From Pictodentalium vernedei (taxonomy: Eukaryota; Mollusca; Scaphopoda; Dentaliida; Dentaliidae): a stretch of DNA of 64,000 nt. Positions within the stretch are counted from its first letter, which is position 1. Every line of letters begins with the position of its first letter. Positions 11,396-22,139 of this stretch are shown here, in pieces. Under the pieces are notes generated by a model. That model was given only the letters and a program-made list of their open reading frames with translations, ran no database searches and was not told the origin of the DNA. The stretch covers positions 47,109 through 111,108 of the forward strand of contig JAUFNR010000125.1 in assembly GCA_031216915.1 (NCBI GenBank), read 5' to 3'. The translations under genes and the position numbers were made by a program.

Positions 11396-12285
11396 AATAT
11401 TAACTATTCCCTGTGGGAAGTGGAGCACCGTTGGTTCACCGTGGTAAGCAAGCTCTATTTTATTTGTAAAATAGGACCTGGCAACCAACACCTGGGGTGA
11501 AAGTCCCCTACTGCGTGCAGCGTTGTAAACGTCAGGTACTCTTGCCATTATACTTCTTGTGATCATATTTAGAAACAGATGCAGAAACAGAAAACAACAC
11601 TTAAAAAATATCGATTTGAAGAGTCCTGAGTCGAATTTCGAGTGCAAGCAACAGGAACCTTATTGATTCCCCCCTCCCCCCACACCCCCAGACACAGCAT
11701 TAATGGAAAACCTAATATAATTTAGAAATTAGTCCCTCCCCACCGATGAGGAGAAATCTGGCGCCACCACTGAACATTAGGCAGCATTCTGCTGGAATTT
11801 TCCGTCTTTATCCCTATAATTACGGGAAAAATAGCAGTTATCATTCACAAAAATCAGGCATGACAATAAATGAATATAAACCGTACACGTATTTTTTATA
11901 TTATCGAGATTTTGCTTCGCTGTGAAGAGATATGGTACATACTGAACCTAAAATAAATAGATAACGCTGAAAAAATTCGAAATTATTTGTGGAAATTTTG
12001 TTTTATACTCTATTTAGTTTGGAGATATTAATACAGGTTTGCAATGACTGATATGTTTGTTTTCATCACACTGTCAATGGCAACCAACTCGTGACGTCAC
12101 GTCTGACTTCTCTATAGACTGGAACCCTGCTGCGCACCCCAAACGTGATAGACAAAAACGACCACTGCACCCCACCTCAAAATAGACAGAAATGTCCACA
12201 ATAACGGCCAGCTAGGGTGCTACCCACAACACCAATTCATACTCTTAACACACCCCACGAGTGAAAATTTGCACAAGTGTATATA
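11396..12285. other. Mostly unannotated; weak SINE-like fragment at 11465-11530
   Basis: The text 'aataggacctggcaaccaac' at about 11469 matches the core of the dispersed 'GGACCTGGTAACCA' repeat, but the rest is diverged. A canonical CRE octamer TGACGTCA lies at 12092-12099 next to 'caatggcaacc', a combination sometimes found in promoters; there is no transcript evidence. No gene recognised. Confidence 0.4.
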
Positions 12286-12405
12286 TACCCGTCCGTCCGT
12301 CCGTCCATCCGTCCGTCCGTCCGTCCGTCCGTCCGTAAACCCGCCCCCCCCCGCCCGCCCGCCCGCCCGCCCGCAGGAAGGCAGGCAGGCAGGCAGGCAT
12401 GTATA
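12286..12405 (+). repeat. Compound microsatellite: (CCGT)n, (CCCG)n, (GGCA)n
   Basis: Three different tetranucleotide runs lie back to back: ccgt repeats with one ccat variant, then cccg/cgcc repeats, then ggca repeats. Tetranucleotide repeats keep frames open on both strands and explain the proline/serine/glycine/arginine-rich chance ORFs here. Confidence 0.9.
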
Positions 12406-12438
12406 TTTGTATGTCTTGATAACTGTCCATATGATTAT

Positions 12439-12735
12439 TTACCATTTTTCATCTGTTTTCTCATTGTAGATGTCGAGCTCAGATTTTAAACTTGACAATG
12501 GGCGTAAGAGTTTGAAGCTCTTTCCAGGCTCTTCTATTGCTGCTGTCACTGGAAGTGGACTTGAAGTAACCATATCATCCTTTTCTTGTGTGAGTCTTAC
12601 ATGTTTTACTACATTTTCAGGTTCTGCACTTGTAGCAACCACACACTTGGAAATATTGCAAGGCGGATGATTTTTCTGAAATGCAAATTTTCTCAGATGT
12701 GTCCAGCGATTAAATTTTAATTTTCTTGCACTCAT
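12439..12735 (-). CDS. Candidate host exon, 98-codon frame of unknown function
   Basis: A minus-strand frame starts with a true ATG at 12735 and encodes a hydrophilic, mixed-composition protein (start MSARKLKFNRWTHLRKFAFQ, end SELDIYNEKTDEKW). It is not repeated elsewhere in the window and has no transposon motif. At its 3' side the minus strand reads aaaatg|gtaaataatc, a plausible 5' splice site overlapping the TAA stop, so it could be an exon that continues. A possible 3' splice site, 'tttgcatttcag', lies within the first 75 bases, so the ATG may not be the start. On the opposite strand a pyrimidine tract plus 'attgtag' near 12455-12469 would also be an acceptor. Function unknown; could be chance. 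Confidence 0.25.
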   Translation of the reverse strand: MSARKLKFNRWTHLRKFAFQKNHPPCNISKCVVATSAEPENVVKHVRLTQEKDDMVTSSPLPVTAAIEEPGKSFKLLRPLSSLKSELDIYNEKTDEKW

Positions 12736-13886
12736 TTCGAGAAGGAATTGAAAAAATATGCTTAATAAATTCTAAAAATCAGGTAGACTTCTCAGGAATT
12801 GTATCACTCAAGAACTGTTACACATAAAAGTTGTGTTTCAAGTGTGATTTGGTAGCTTGAACTCAGCATGTGATTTTCTGTGAAACATCCTCACATCTGT
12901 TGGGACATTAATCACCAACCCATCGGGTGGTATACCTTTCTATTTTGTAAATAGATAAAGTATTCATAAATTATGATATTTGGAAGGTTTTTAGATGAAA
13001 ATTGTACTTTTGAACAGCTTTTTAATGAATGATACCTGTGTAAATGTTCTCTCTCGGGCATAAATTTACAGCTATTTGACACATAAATCACCAATTTTTT
13101 CTCGAATTGAGTTCTTCTATGCCGATTTTGGACTTTTATCAGGTAAACTGACTTAATTCCAGTAAAAAACATCAATTGGTGAACTGCTCTGTCAAATAGA
13201 TTGGCAGCAGAATCAAGATAAGTAACGAAAGCGGTATACTGAAATTTCCAAATTTTTTGGCCTTTTTTTCACAATTTAACAACTTTTTTAAAAAAGCAAT
13301 ATTTTTAATCTTATTGGATGAATAGAAGCCAAATCTTGTATTTTAGTGTAGAAATGATTGTTTTATCACATAAAACAGGAAAATTAAAATTAGGGCATGT
13401 GTGAGGAGTATTATAGGTCTCGCGGAACTAAATATTTAGTTTAGAGTGCTCTGCCTTGAAATGTTGCACTCGGATATTGCATCATAGTCTAAAATAAGAC
13501 TCCTAGAAAAAAACTTATTGCTTGAGAAAACTGTTAAAGCATTTTATTAGGTTTTTGCAACAATACTGAATATTTCCCAAGAAAAAAGAGATTTTCTAAG
13601 TATTTTCTGGGTCTTTAAAATTCAGTTAACTATTTGTGTATTTTTGTTGGGAATTCCCAGAAAAAAACTGAGTTCAAGGACGGTATTTCACTTCCTGGTA
13701 CATTTTCTCTCTAATTTGTTGCATGACCCCATGTTTTGTGGCCAGAGAAAGTCGTGTGAAGGTGTGTACTTTATGTAGGTATTTAAATATTTAATTTAAA
13801 GTGATGCGATCATATTTTTTTCCACATAAGTGTTATAATGGTCGCCTATGGGAAAATATTTAGTTCTGTGAGACCTAATGCTAGCC
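12736..13886. other. Non-coding, with a diverged repeat shared with 23.79-23.93 kb
   Basis: The stretch around 13690-13830 ('tttgttgcatgaccccatgt', 'aaagtgatgcgatcatattt') resembles 'tttgatgcacaaccccctgt' and 'gagatgcgatcaaattttgt' near 23820-23920. No gene recognised. Confidence 0.4.
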
Positions 13887-13962
13887 ATATCGTCCCCTGA
13901 GTTCCAATGTGTTCTATGTGCCTACTGGCACATAGAACACATTGGAACTCAGGGGACGATAT
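13887..13962. other. Perfect 36-bp inverted repeat with 4-nt loop
   Basis: The left arm at 13887-13922 (atatcgtcccctgagttcca..) and right arm at 13927-13962 are exact reverse complements separated by tact. Seen directly. The hairpin lies 67 bp from the start of the 48-bp minisatellite. No TIR-bounded element or RNA gene is recognised. Confidence 0.95.
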
Positions 13963-14029
13963 ATCATGTCTTAGTTATCTCTGCTCCCGGATATTGCCAT
14001 CCAGAATCAGACTGCTTCTTTTCAAATTA

Positions 14030-15053
14030 GGTAGTGCGGCATCCAGATTATCTGAATCCCCCTTGTGTATACCCATAGATAGTGCGGCATCCAAATTATC
14101 TGAATCCCCCTTGTATATACCCACAGGTAGTGCGGCATCCAAATTATCTGAATCCCCCTTGTGTATACCCATAGGTAGTGCGGCATCCAAATTATCTGAA
14201 CCCCCCTTGTGTATACCCATAGGTAGTGCGGCATGCAAATAATCTGAACCCCTCTTGTGTATACCCATAGTTAGTGCGGCATCCAAATTATCTGAATCCC
14301 CCTTGTGTGTACCCATAGGTAGTGCGGCATGCAAATTATCTGAATCCCCCTTGTATATACCCATAGGTAGTGCGGCATCCAAATTATCTGAATCCCCCTT
14401 GTGTATACCCATAGGTAGTGCGGCATCCAAATTATCTGAACCCCCCTTGTGTATACCCATAGGTAGTGCGGCACCCAAATTATCTGAATCCCCCTTGTAT
14501 ATACCCATAGGTAGTGCGGCATCCAAATTATCTGAATCCCCCTTGTGTATACCCATAGGTAGTGCGGCATCCAAATTATCTGAACCCCCCTTGTATATAC
14601 CCATAGGTAGTGCGGCATCCAAATTATCTGAACCCCCCTTGTATATACCCATAGGTAGTGCGGCATGCAAATTATCTGAACCCCCCTTGTGTATACCCAT
14701 GGGTAGTGCGGCACCCAAATTATCTGAATCCCCCTTGTATATACCCATAGGTAGTGCGGCATCCAAATTATCTGAATCCCCCTTGTGTATACCCATAGGT
14801 AGTGCGGCATCCAAATTATCTGAACCCCCCTCGTGTATACCCATAGGTAGTGCGGCACCCAAATTATCTGAATCCCCCTTGTATATACCCATAGGTAGTG
14901 CGGCACCCAAATTATCTGAATCCCCCTTGTATATACCCATAGGTAGTGCGGCACCCAAATTATCTGAATCCCCCTTGTATATACCCATAGGTAGTGCGGC
15001 ACCCAAATTATCTGAATCCCCCTTGTATATACCCATAGGTAGTGCGGCACCCA
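14030..15053. repeat. 48-bp minisatellite, 21 units plus a 16-bp partial
   Basis: The unit begins ggtagtgcggcatccaaatt and ends ttgtatatacccata. The first unit starts at 14030 and the terminal partial at 15038, exactly 21 x 48 = 1008 bp. Units differ at a few fixed positions: cat/cac/catg after gcgg, gaatcc/gaaccc, and tgtgta/tgtata. Because 48 is divisible by three, frames stay open on both strands as 16-residue repeats (e.g. GAALPMGIYKGDSDNL on minus). These frames lack a convincing start and are treated as a by-product. Confidence 0.97.
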
Positions 15054-15952
15054 CATATAAGTTCGAGCGTCAATAGAATACTGAGAAGAAGTGGAATCGG
15101 TTTTTCGTTCATTGAATGATTTTGCTACGAGTTAATTGGAAAAAGAATTGCTCGAACAAATCTAACCTTATCGAGAGCAAACGAGCTGTCGGGAAGCGAG
15201 TGAACCAATGTGTGACATTTCGACTCATCTGAGTATTAGAGGATGAATGACAAAGGCATGTCGATGTACCAAGGGTGATACCATTTGCACCAAATTGTTT
15301 GGCTAATATTTATTGGAACATATGTATTCGAGTATTCGAGGATGGTTATGACTCTCAGCATCTGGTCGACCCCTAGCTTCTACCACTACTTGTTCAGAGA
15401 TTGCCCTCAGGACCAGTCACTGCAATGCCGTGGTTCTTCGTACCCATGACTACTCAACTTCCACCACGGATCCCGTTTCATATCACAATAAAACTTGGCT
15501 TTTATTCGTGATCTTCGAGCAATGGCCTATCCAGTCACGATTCGAGTCGTTCGAACAATGCTTAAATAATAATTATAACTAGAGGGGTGTGATTATGACT
15601 GCAGGGCACATCATCACAAGTTTCCACTCGCGTTCCCATCTTCATTCAAGGAAAAAATGTCCTGAACATTGCTCGCAAAACTTGGAATAACCACAAACTG
15701 AGACACTGCAACATGGCTGCTGCTGCTGCAGTGACATAGTTCTAAAAGCAGTTGAGTATCGAACATTGGGAAGACGTTACGCTCCATGTAGAGTAGATTG
15801 TGGCCACAGTTTTTAGGGCAGAGACTCCAAATTTTCAGCATTTGATTGAAAAGCTCAGCTCAACGCTTTCGAGATATTCAAAAGACCAGAATCCGACCAC
15901 GTGACCTGTGGGAACTCCACGCGCATGCGCATAAGCTCTCTTCGAATTTAAC
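15054..15952. other. No gene recognised
   Basis: Contains gctcgaacaaatctaacctt and related 'cgaatcgt..cgagcaa' words that recur near 31.13-31.26 kb, suggesting a shared old repeat. A 75-codon minus frame at 15614-15841 has no recognisable domain. Confidence 0.4.
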
Positions 15953-16836
15953 GTGACGAAATTCGTGCCGTTCCTCATCGCTATTTACGAACGCTGAGTG
16001 AAAATTTCATGGAAATCCCCCGAGAATTGGCTAAGATATAGCGTTTTGAAGAAAGGTAATTTTTGGAATTTGGTCTTTTTCAAGCCGGTACGAAAGAAGA
16101 CGTCGGGAATGGGCGCAGGTCCTTTACTGCCCCCTCTCTGGGGTAGTTCCTCTTGAAAATTATGATTGTGTGTGACTGGTGATGAGTTGGCTGTAAATCG
16201 AAGTTGCTTCGTTAAGACCAGCACCCGGGGATCACAACACAACCTCTAAACCTAAGAGAATCGGCAGAATTTAAAATCCCCAAAAAATTGGAGGTGAGTA
16301 AGCTTTTTTTGGCGGAAAACGTTTGATGAAAATTTGCATATTAAACATTAGGGAGTTTGCGATTTCAAACGTGTACGGGTACGGGTACGTGTAGCAGATA
16401 ATTTGTGAAATACGAAATTCGTGCCGTTCCTCATCTCAATCGATGGAGCAGCTATCTACGAACGCTGAGTGAAAATTTCATGGAAATCCACCGAGAATTG
16501 GCTGAGATATAGCGTTTTGAAGAGAGGTAATTTTTGGAATTTGGTCTTTTTCAAGTCGGTACGAAAGAAGACGTCGGGAATGGGCGCAGGTCCCCTACTG
16601 CCCCCCCCCCCCCCCTCTCTGGGGTAGTTCCTCTTGAAAATTATGATTGTGTGTCAATGGTGATGAATTGGCTGTAAATCGAAGTTGCTTCTTTAAGACC
16701 AGCACCCGGGGATCACAACACAACCTCTAAACCTAAGAGAATCGTCAGAATTTAAAATCACAAAGAAATTGGAGGTGAGTTAGCTTTTTTTGGCGGGAAA
16801 CGTTTGATGAAAATTTGCATATTAAAACATTAAAAT
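15953..16836 (+). repeat. Direct tandem duplication, about 400-bp units offset 456-481 bp
   Basis: Copy 1 starts at 'acgaaattcgtgccgttcct' (15957) and copy 2 at the same words (16413). Both run through 'gacgtcgggaatgggcgcag' and 'gatcacaacacaacctctaa' to 'cgtttgatgaaaatttgcat'. Copy 2 carries an 18-bp insert near 16437 and a C15 tract at 16601-16615 where copy 1 has a short C run. No protein. Confidence 0.9.
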
Positions 16837-17014
16837 AGCACTTCGGGTATACACGTATTCTATCCAGACCGCTGAAGGCAGCAACCCGAAAGTTTCAGGA
16901 CTTGTTCTACGAAGAATGGCCGACATTTTGGGGTCTGATTCGTGTGTCCGCACCGCGGGGAAGCACCACGCGTCGCGTGGAAAGTAAGAGTAATATTCAT
17001 CCCAACTCTCTCAG

Positions 17015-17111
17015 TTTGGTATGGACTTGGACACCGATGTAGACTGCTGTAGAGCAGCGATTGAGCATAAAGTCCCTGTTTTCGGTGCCACATTGACTAA
17101 CCAGCTCCAAG
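17015..17111 (+). CDS. Candidate internal exon of unknown gene
   Basis: A 97-nt segment is bounded by a good acceptor (cccaactctctcag|tttgg at 17001-17014) and a good donor (ctccaag|gtatga at 17111/17112). Read from the phase that includes the ATG at 17021 it encodes MDLDTDVDCCRAAIEHKVPV followed by FGATLTNQLQ. The H-x-VPVF..LT pattern faintly recalls a segment of deoxyhypusine synthase, but this is too weak to name it. It lies about 95 bp left of the first 5S unit. It may be a stranded exon or chance. Confidence 0.22.
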
Positions 17112-17420
17112 GTATGATTTTGTCTCTGTTTATTGTTCATAAGACCTGCAGTTTCGTTTGTATATCGTCCAGACCGCCTGTAATTTACACCACTAGTGTA
17201 TGGTAATGTAATGTGTGGAAGAGATAAATATATATGAAGTTGAAAAGTGTCAAGTGATAGCCCTGTCAAATGAGTCAGATGCACAGAAGAAACTGTCTTG
17301 CTTCTCATTCGGGCCACAGAGTTCTACCAGTACGCCCCTCCCCTCTCTCCCCCCTCCGATCTCACTACTGTGCAGAGGTGATAAAAAAGAATATAAAGAG
17401 GAAATTAAATTTAATAAAGC

Positions 17421-17425
17421 AAAAT
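17421..17425 (-). terminator. Pol III terminator of 5S copy 1
   Basis: On the minus strand the gene end GTAGAC is followed at once by ATTTTGC; the T4 run is the canonical pol III stop signal. The same aaaat precedes every gene copy in the array on the plus strand. Confidence 0.85.
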
Positions 17426-17543
17426 GTCTACAGCACCCGGTATTCCCAGGCGGTCACCCATCCAAGTACTGACCGGGCTCTACGTTGCTTAACTTCGGTG
17501 ATCGGACGAGAACCGGTGTTTTCAACGTGATATGGCCGTAGAC
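17426..17543 (-). rRNA. 5S ribosomal RNA, copy 1
   Basis: Encodes a 118-nt 5S rRNA on the minus strand starting GTCTACGGCCATATCACGTT and ending GGTGCTGTAGAC, matching the animal 5S consensus including the internal control region (box A around nt 50-64, box C around nt 80-97, GGATGGGTGACCGCCTGGG). This copy equals the majority sequence at every position where the others vary. Transcribed by RNA polymerase III; the product joins the large ribosomal subunit. An upstream TATA motif and a T4 terminator are annotated separately. Confidence 0.97.
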
Positions 17544-17565
17544 TTGAGAGTAGCATTGCTTGGTG

Positions 17566-17573
17566 CTTTTATA
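17566..17573 (-). promoter_or_regulatory. TATA-like element upstream of 5S copy 1
   Basis: Minus-strand TATAAAAG at -30 to -23 relative to the 5S start. The same octamer at the same distance is present upstream of copies 2, 4, 5, 6, 7 and 8. The interrupted copy 3 has ttaaaag instead. Upstream TATA-like boxes are known for 5S genes of several invertebrates. Confidence 0.7.
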
Positions 17574-17897
17574 CAATGGTTTTGATTTCTTCTCATGACA
17601 CGTGAAGAGAAGTGTGCGCATCAATGATCTATAGTGTCCTGAATAAATTAATTGGCAAGTTCTGTTCGCTCGTAGCCATTGTAATGTGTACAAGAGATAA
17701 ATATATATGAAGTTGAAAAGTGTCAAGTGATAGCCCTGTCAAATGAGTCAGATGCACAGAAGAAACTGTCTTGCTTCTCATTCGGGCCACAGAGTTCTAC
17801 CAGTACGCCCCTCCCCTCTCTCCCCCTCCTATCTCACTACTGTGCAGAGGTGATAAAAAAGAATATAAAGAGGAAATTAAATTTAATAAAGCAAAAT

Positions 17898-18015
17898 GTC
17901 TACAGCACCCGGTATTCCCAGGCGGTCACCCATCCAAGTACTGATCGGGCTCTACGTTGCTTAACTTCGGTGATCGGACGAGAACCGGTGTTTTCAACGT
18001 GATATGGCCGTAGAC
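17898..18015 (-). rRNA. 5S ribosomal RNA, copy 2
   Basis: 118 nt, with one difference from the majority: G71 to A (plus-strand tactgatcggg). The upstream TATA motif is intact at 18038-18045, but everything further upstream is replaced by the 14-kb block, so this copy has a new upstream environment. Probably still structurally normal. Confidence 0.95.
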
Positions 18016-18045
18016 ATGAGAGTAGCATTGTTTGGTGCTTTTATA

Positions 18046-19090
18046 GTGCACACCCACGCAGTGGCGTGTGCGCACATAGGTAATGGGTACGTGTCCATGA
18101 TTTTATAATTTTTCTATATACCATGCAGCAGAGTTTGGGGTGCCATCTGGCGGCGTGGCTCTCCCACTGGCAAAAAACCCAGAATCATTGTAACGGATAC
18201 TTAATTGTTTTGGGCCTTTCAAAGGACATTATGTAAAATATATTGTTGCAGAATGCTGGAAACTGTGATAAATAATCAAGTAATGAAGTGACTTTCGAAG
18301 TTAGGTAGTTGTTGACGAGTTAGGTATTGTTTAAAAGTTCGAAGTGCCAATGCCGTCCGCTGTCGGTTTCGTCAGATTTAAAGCCCAGTTTCAATTTTAA
18401 TTGAGAACGTACACTTCACAAATTGTTGACAACGAATGAAAAATAAAACAAGTGATTTATTGACACTTTTGGTGGGCCTTTTTCATTTGTGGGGAACTTA
18501 GCGCGATTTCCTTAGAAACAGCCAGAGTTCGGATGAATTCAAGTTATGTTGACGTAAGGTCTGGGGAAATCTTTGTTCTCAAAACACGGGCATGCAGTCT
18601 TGTTGTAGTAAAATTTTACAGAAACAGACATGCACGTGAACAGCAATACCTATTCATTTATTTCCTAGATTTTTCTTCACATGTTCACTGGATCCAGTCT
18701 ATGAACTATTTTTACCAATGATACAATACAATGTAAGTTTAAGACTGTCAGAATTGCAGTGTAGCGGCGAGCCAATTTTGTGACCCGACGTGTTTTTCCT
18801 GAAGACTAAATACCAGAATCACTCGGAATTCCCATTTAAATTACATGTACACTTCCTCTGTGTTTTGGTAAACAATGTTTTAATTCCTGGATGCTTTAGG
18901 CATTGCAACCAGAATAGAACTGAATTCATCTTCAAACTTGTCAATGTCGCCCTCCTCGTCTGACCAACATCTGGAGGTGTGGATTCTGATTAGACTTGAA
19001 GTTGAGTATGTTTCTCCAAAAATGGCAAAAAACGTTTGAAAAGCCCAAATACCAACCTCCCCAGAACCGACCTCTAAATAAATAATATTT
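18046..19090. other. Left part of the 14-kb block, with one weak exon candidate
   Basis: Starts gtgcacacccacgcagtggc. A minus-strand frame at 18880-19013, after a possible acceptor (ccatttttggag), ends ..DEEGDIDKFEDEFSSILV..MPKASRN stop, followed by attaaa; it is acidic and looks coding-like, but no homology is recognised and no ATG is present. Nothing else supported. Confidence 0.3.
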
Positions 19091-21725
19091 GGCACCGCAC
19101 TACAGAATCAATATTTGATGGTTTCAGGCATTTTAATGGTGCTATGAGATAACATATGACCTGCACTGTCTTGCTGTTGGAAATATATTCAAAAAATCAA
19201 TGTGTAATGTTTATCAGAGATACACCATACCAATGACTCAAAGTGCCGTAATTAAGAAATGTGAGGGATTTCAAAATTTTTTTTTTTGTTTACAAATATT
19301 GCAAAATATTCATCAAACACAATGTGAAATATCTTAAGAAGCCAGAATGTGATTTAAAAACTATCAGAAATGTGAAATTTAATATCATAAGAGGTTTGTT
19401 TTGTGTCAACATCAATTAATTTATGAAGTATATCATAATTTGTGATGAAAGTGGGTATGCTGGGGGTCTAGGGTACACATTCAGGGCTATATTTTACCAC
19501 ATCAATATGTGGAAGAAAATTTGACATAATTTGTGAGGATAAAATGGCACTGTCTATTGATATTGGTGATTTATATAGCTGCAACACCAGTTTTTAAATA
19601 AAAATTGACATTCATTTTGTTTTGTGTGGAGTGGAGGGGTGGGTGGGTGTGTGGGTGGGTGGTGAACACCACTCTTTCTCTTGCAGTATGGTTAAATGAG
19701 ACAGATTTTTCCCAAAACTATTGTCTGCTGATGCAGATTTTAGTTTTAATTTTGGGATTGGGGTAGTTTTTAAAGAAAGCAGTGAATTCTCATGCAGAAA
19801 TGACTCTTTTATCAAATGAAAGAGATAAAATATATCTTTGGAAGGATTAGAATGTAGGTTAAAATCCCCCCTACAAAAAATACCCCCAATCATTTTTACA
19901 CGCTTAGCAAAAATTCCTCCCACAGTTTTTGAGTAGTACCACATTCTCTCACATTATTTTAAGAGCAGTACAAAAATCCCCCTCCTGGCCTCTTACACCA
20001 AAAGCTTAAAAGGCAGTCCAAAAGGATTTAAAAACTTATGTATTTAAATTGTAAATTACATAAACACTCACCACTATTTACAAGAAAACATGCCTCAATA
20101 ACTATTTATCAACACAGTTATTTAGTTATTGGAGTTTAAGGACACTTTCAACAGCCAGTGTCACCTCGTGTCGGACAGTTTTATGGGTAGAGGAAACTAA
20201 AGTGCACTGAGAGAACCACCTGGCAACAGCGAGCAATTATCTAACGTGCTAACTCCACACAAGCAAAGTTAGCATTGATTGAAGTGACAAGTGCTCAGCC
20301 TCAAGTGGTAAAAAGCTTTGGACATTTTTGTATGGCTTTAAATATACATGTACTTCTAAAAAATTAGGGGGTGGGGGGATTTTTGTTCACCAGAAATTAT
20401 GGAGGGAGGAACAAGGTGGGGAGGGGGGGATTTTTGTGCATTGTGTGAAAATGATTGTGGGGGGGGGGGGGGGGGTCATTTTTGTCAGGGAAAAGTTTTA
20501 TAGGTCACCCTTCGAAAGGTTTGGGTTTGATTACAGGAAATAAGTAAATGTACATGTATTTTGGCTTCCAACACTGATTTAATTATATGTTTTTGGATAT
20601 TACACATATTTCACTTTTAAATGTTCATTCGAGAACCACAGACTGAATAATACTGTTTTATTTTTGGAAAAGTTATATTTTTGTCACAGTCGGCAACAAA
20701 GGCCATATATTGCCAAAAATAATGCAGTTAAATGCATCTTGAGCAAGTGTGGCATCCAGAACTGAGAAGCACACTATAACCTATGACAAATACATGTACA
20801 CATGTAACCACTTTTTTTACCCTATTAACACATCTAATGAAACCATGCTTTCCCCTCATTGTACTTGTGATAGAGGGGATTCCAATTATATTCCAATCCT
20901 CTCCCAAATCACCATCCAAAACATTTAGCCAGAAAACCCATACTTCACTTGTATTCGCTGAACAAGCTCATTCCAATAAGGGGGGCATAAGCTATGTTTT
21001 TGATGCCAAAAAATGCAAAAAAAAAATTAACATTGAATGACAATTTTGGTGAATGGTGCTAGCCGGTTTTGGCCATTACATTGAGTGAATGATTAATAGA
21101 AGCTTTCTCCATATTATGATGTTAACCCTTTACCTTACATGAAAAGAAGACAGCACTTTTGAATAACTAATTTCTTTTCATTTTTTTGGCGTCAAAAACA
21201 TAGTTATGACCACCCACTGGATTGAGCTGAACGAGCTCATTCCTATGAGGGGTCATAAGCTATGTTTTTGGTGCAGAAATAATGAACATTGAATGGCAGT
21301 TTCGGTGAATGGTGCTAGCCTGTTTTGGCCATTACACTGAGTGAGTGATTAAAAATGTTAAAAAACAATTTCTTCATTCACAGAGTATTTTGGAACATAA
21401 ATTTGGGGAAAGGGGGTGGGGGTACAATGGGAAAAGTAACAAACTTGCAAATGTTAATGAATGGCTTCTGTGCACAGCTACCGATATAGTAGTCTGATAC
21501 TAGTGCTGTCAGGGTCCCCATGTTATAGCACAAAACTGCATTGACAATTGTCCCTCTACCACCCATACTAAACCCTTCAGCTGATGAGAAAGTTAACAGC
21601 ATGCACTCTCAGTTTCCTATGATTTGCTTTAGTACTGCAGCACTCAGGGTCCACTGAGTTTTGTTCTTTTTTGACAACCCTGTCCTGGCTCTTCTCCCTA
21701 TATTTTTCATTGTATGTCAGTCAGT
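19091..21725 (+). repeat. Segmental duplication, copy 1 (partner 22140-24225)
   Basis: Matches the partner in order: 'cagaatcaatatttgatggt' (19105 and 22147), 'catcaattaatttatgaa' (19409 and 22428), 'tgctgatgcagattttagtt' (19725 and 22713) and 'actctcagtttcctatgatt' (21605 and 24108). Divergence is substantial, with indels; copy 1 is longer because it carries G tracts and a SINE fragment (20115-20292). No protein. Confidence 0.8.
20115..20292 (-). mobile_element. Partial tRNA-SINE inserted in duplication copy 1
   Basis: Reads from the tail (ttatttagttattggagttt) through 'cacctcgtgtcggacagttt', 'gagaaccacctggcaacagc' and 'ctaactccacacaag' before losing similarity at about 20292, so the tRNA head is missing. 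It is not seen at the matching place in copy 2, so it probably arrived after the duplication. Confidence 0.75.
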
Positions 21726-21862
21726 ATTCCTATGTACATGTAGAATGTCACTTTCAAAAATGTGATTGCATGTCTGTCTGTCCATCATACCATTCCTATG
21801 TACATGTAGACTGTCTCTTTCAAGATATGTGATTGCATGTCTGTCTGTCCATCATGCAAAGT
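21721..21862 (+). repeat. Twofold tandem repeat, about 62-bp units
   Basis: 'cctatgtacatgtagaatgt' with 'gtgattgcatgtctgtctgt' and 'ccatcat' occurs twice in succession. A C26 run followed by (AC)n lies at 21915-21953. Confidence 0.75.
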
Positions 21863-22139
21863 GTTGGTTTGTTTCCATTTGCACAGTTCTACATTTTCAA
21901 TAACTGGCAATTGACCCCCCCCCCCCCCCCCCCCCCCCCCACACACACACACAAATATATTAAACATTAAAGAGCACTACATTCCTGAAGCAAATATCTG
22001 AGTCATCCTCACTGGATACTAGGCATGCATGTATTTTCCCTAATTTCACCCTTTTTTATCAGAATGGGTGCCTGCAGGGATTAAATCCAAGGTTGTAAAC
22101 GAGCTCTTGTGGGTACATGTACTTGCTGGACATGCACAT

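Larger units (their letters stand above)
17205..18045 (-). repeat. 5S rDNA array, segment 1 (two units)
   Basis: Two units, 472 bp apart gene to gene, each with a 118-nt 5S gene and a spacer containing 'agtgatagccctgtcaaatg' and 'gtgcagaggtgataaaaaag'. The left boundary is where unit-like sequence (taatgtgt.gaagagataaat) starts. The right boundary is abrupt after 'gtgcttttata' at 18045, where foreign sequence gtgcacaccc begins. Segment 2 resumes at the same unit position at about 32082. Confidence 0.95.

Noticed and set aside
12245-12489. Pro/Ser/Arg-rich and Gly/Arg-rich frames
   Set aside because: Microsatellite translations on both strands.
14030-15053. CRISPR-like regular repeats
   Set aside because: Contiguous 48-bp repeats with no unique spacers in a eukaryotic context; a minisatellite.
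13975-15076. Long frames (up to 359 codons) on both strands over the minisatellite
   Set aside because: They follow from a 48-bp stop-free unit; the longest minus frame begins with GTG, not ATG, and equivalent frames exist on the other strand.
17015-17206. Deoxyhypusine synthase fragment
   Set aside because: Only a short VPVF..LT resemblance; too little to name the gene.
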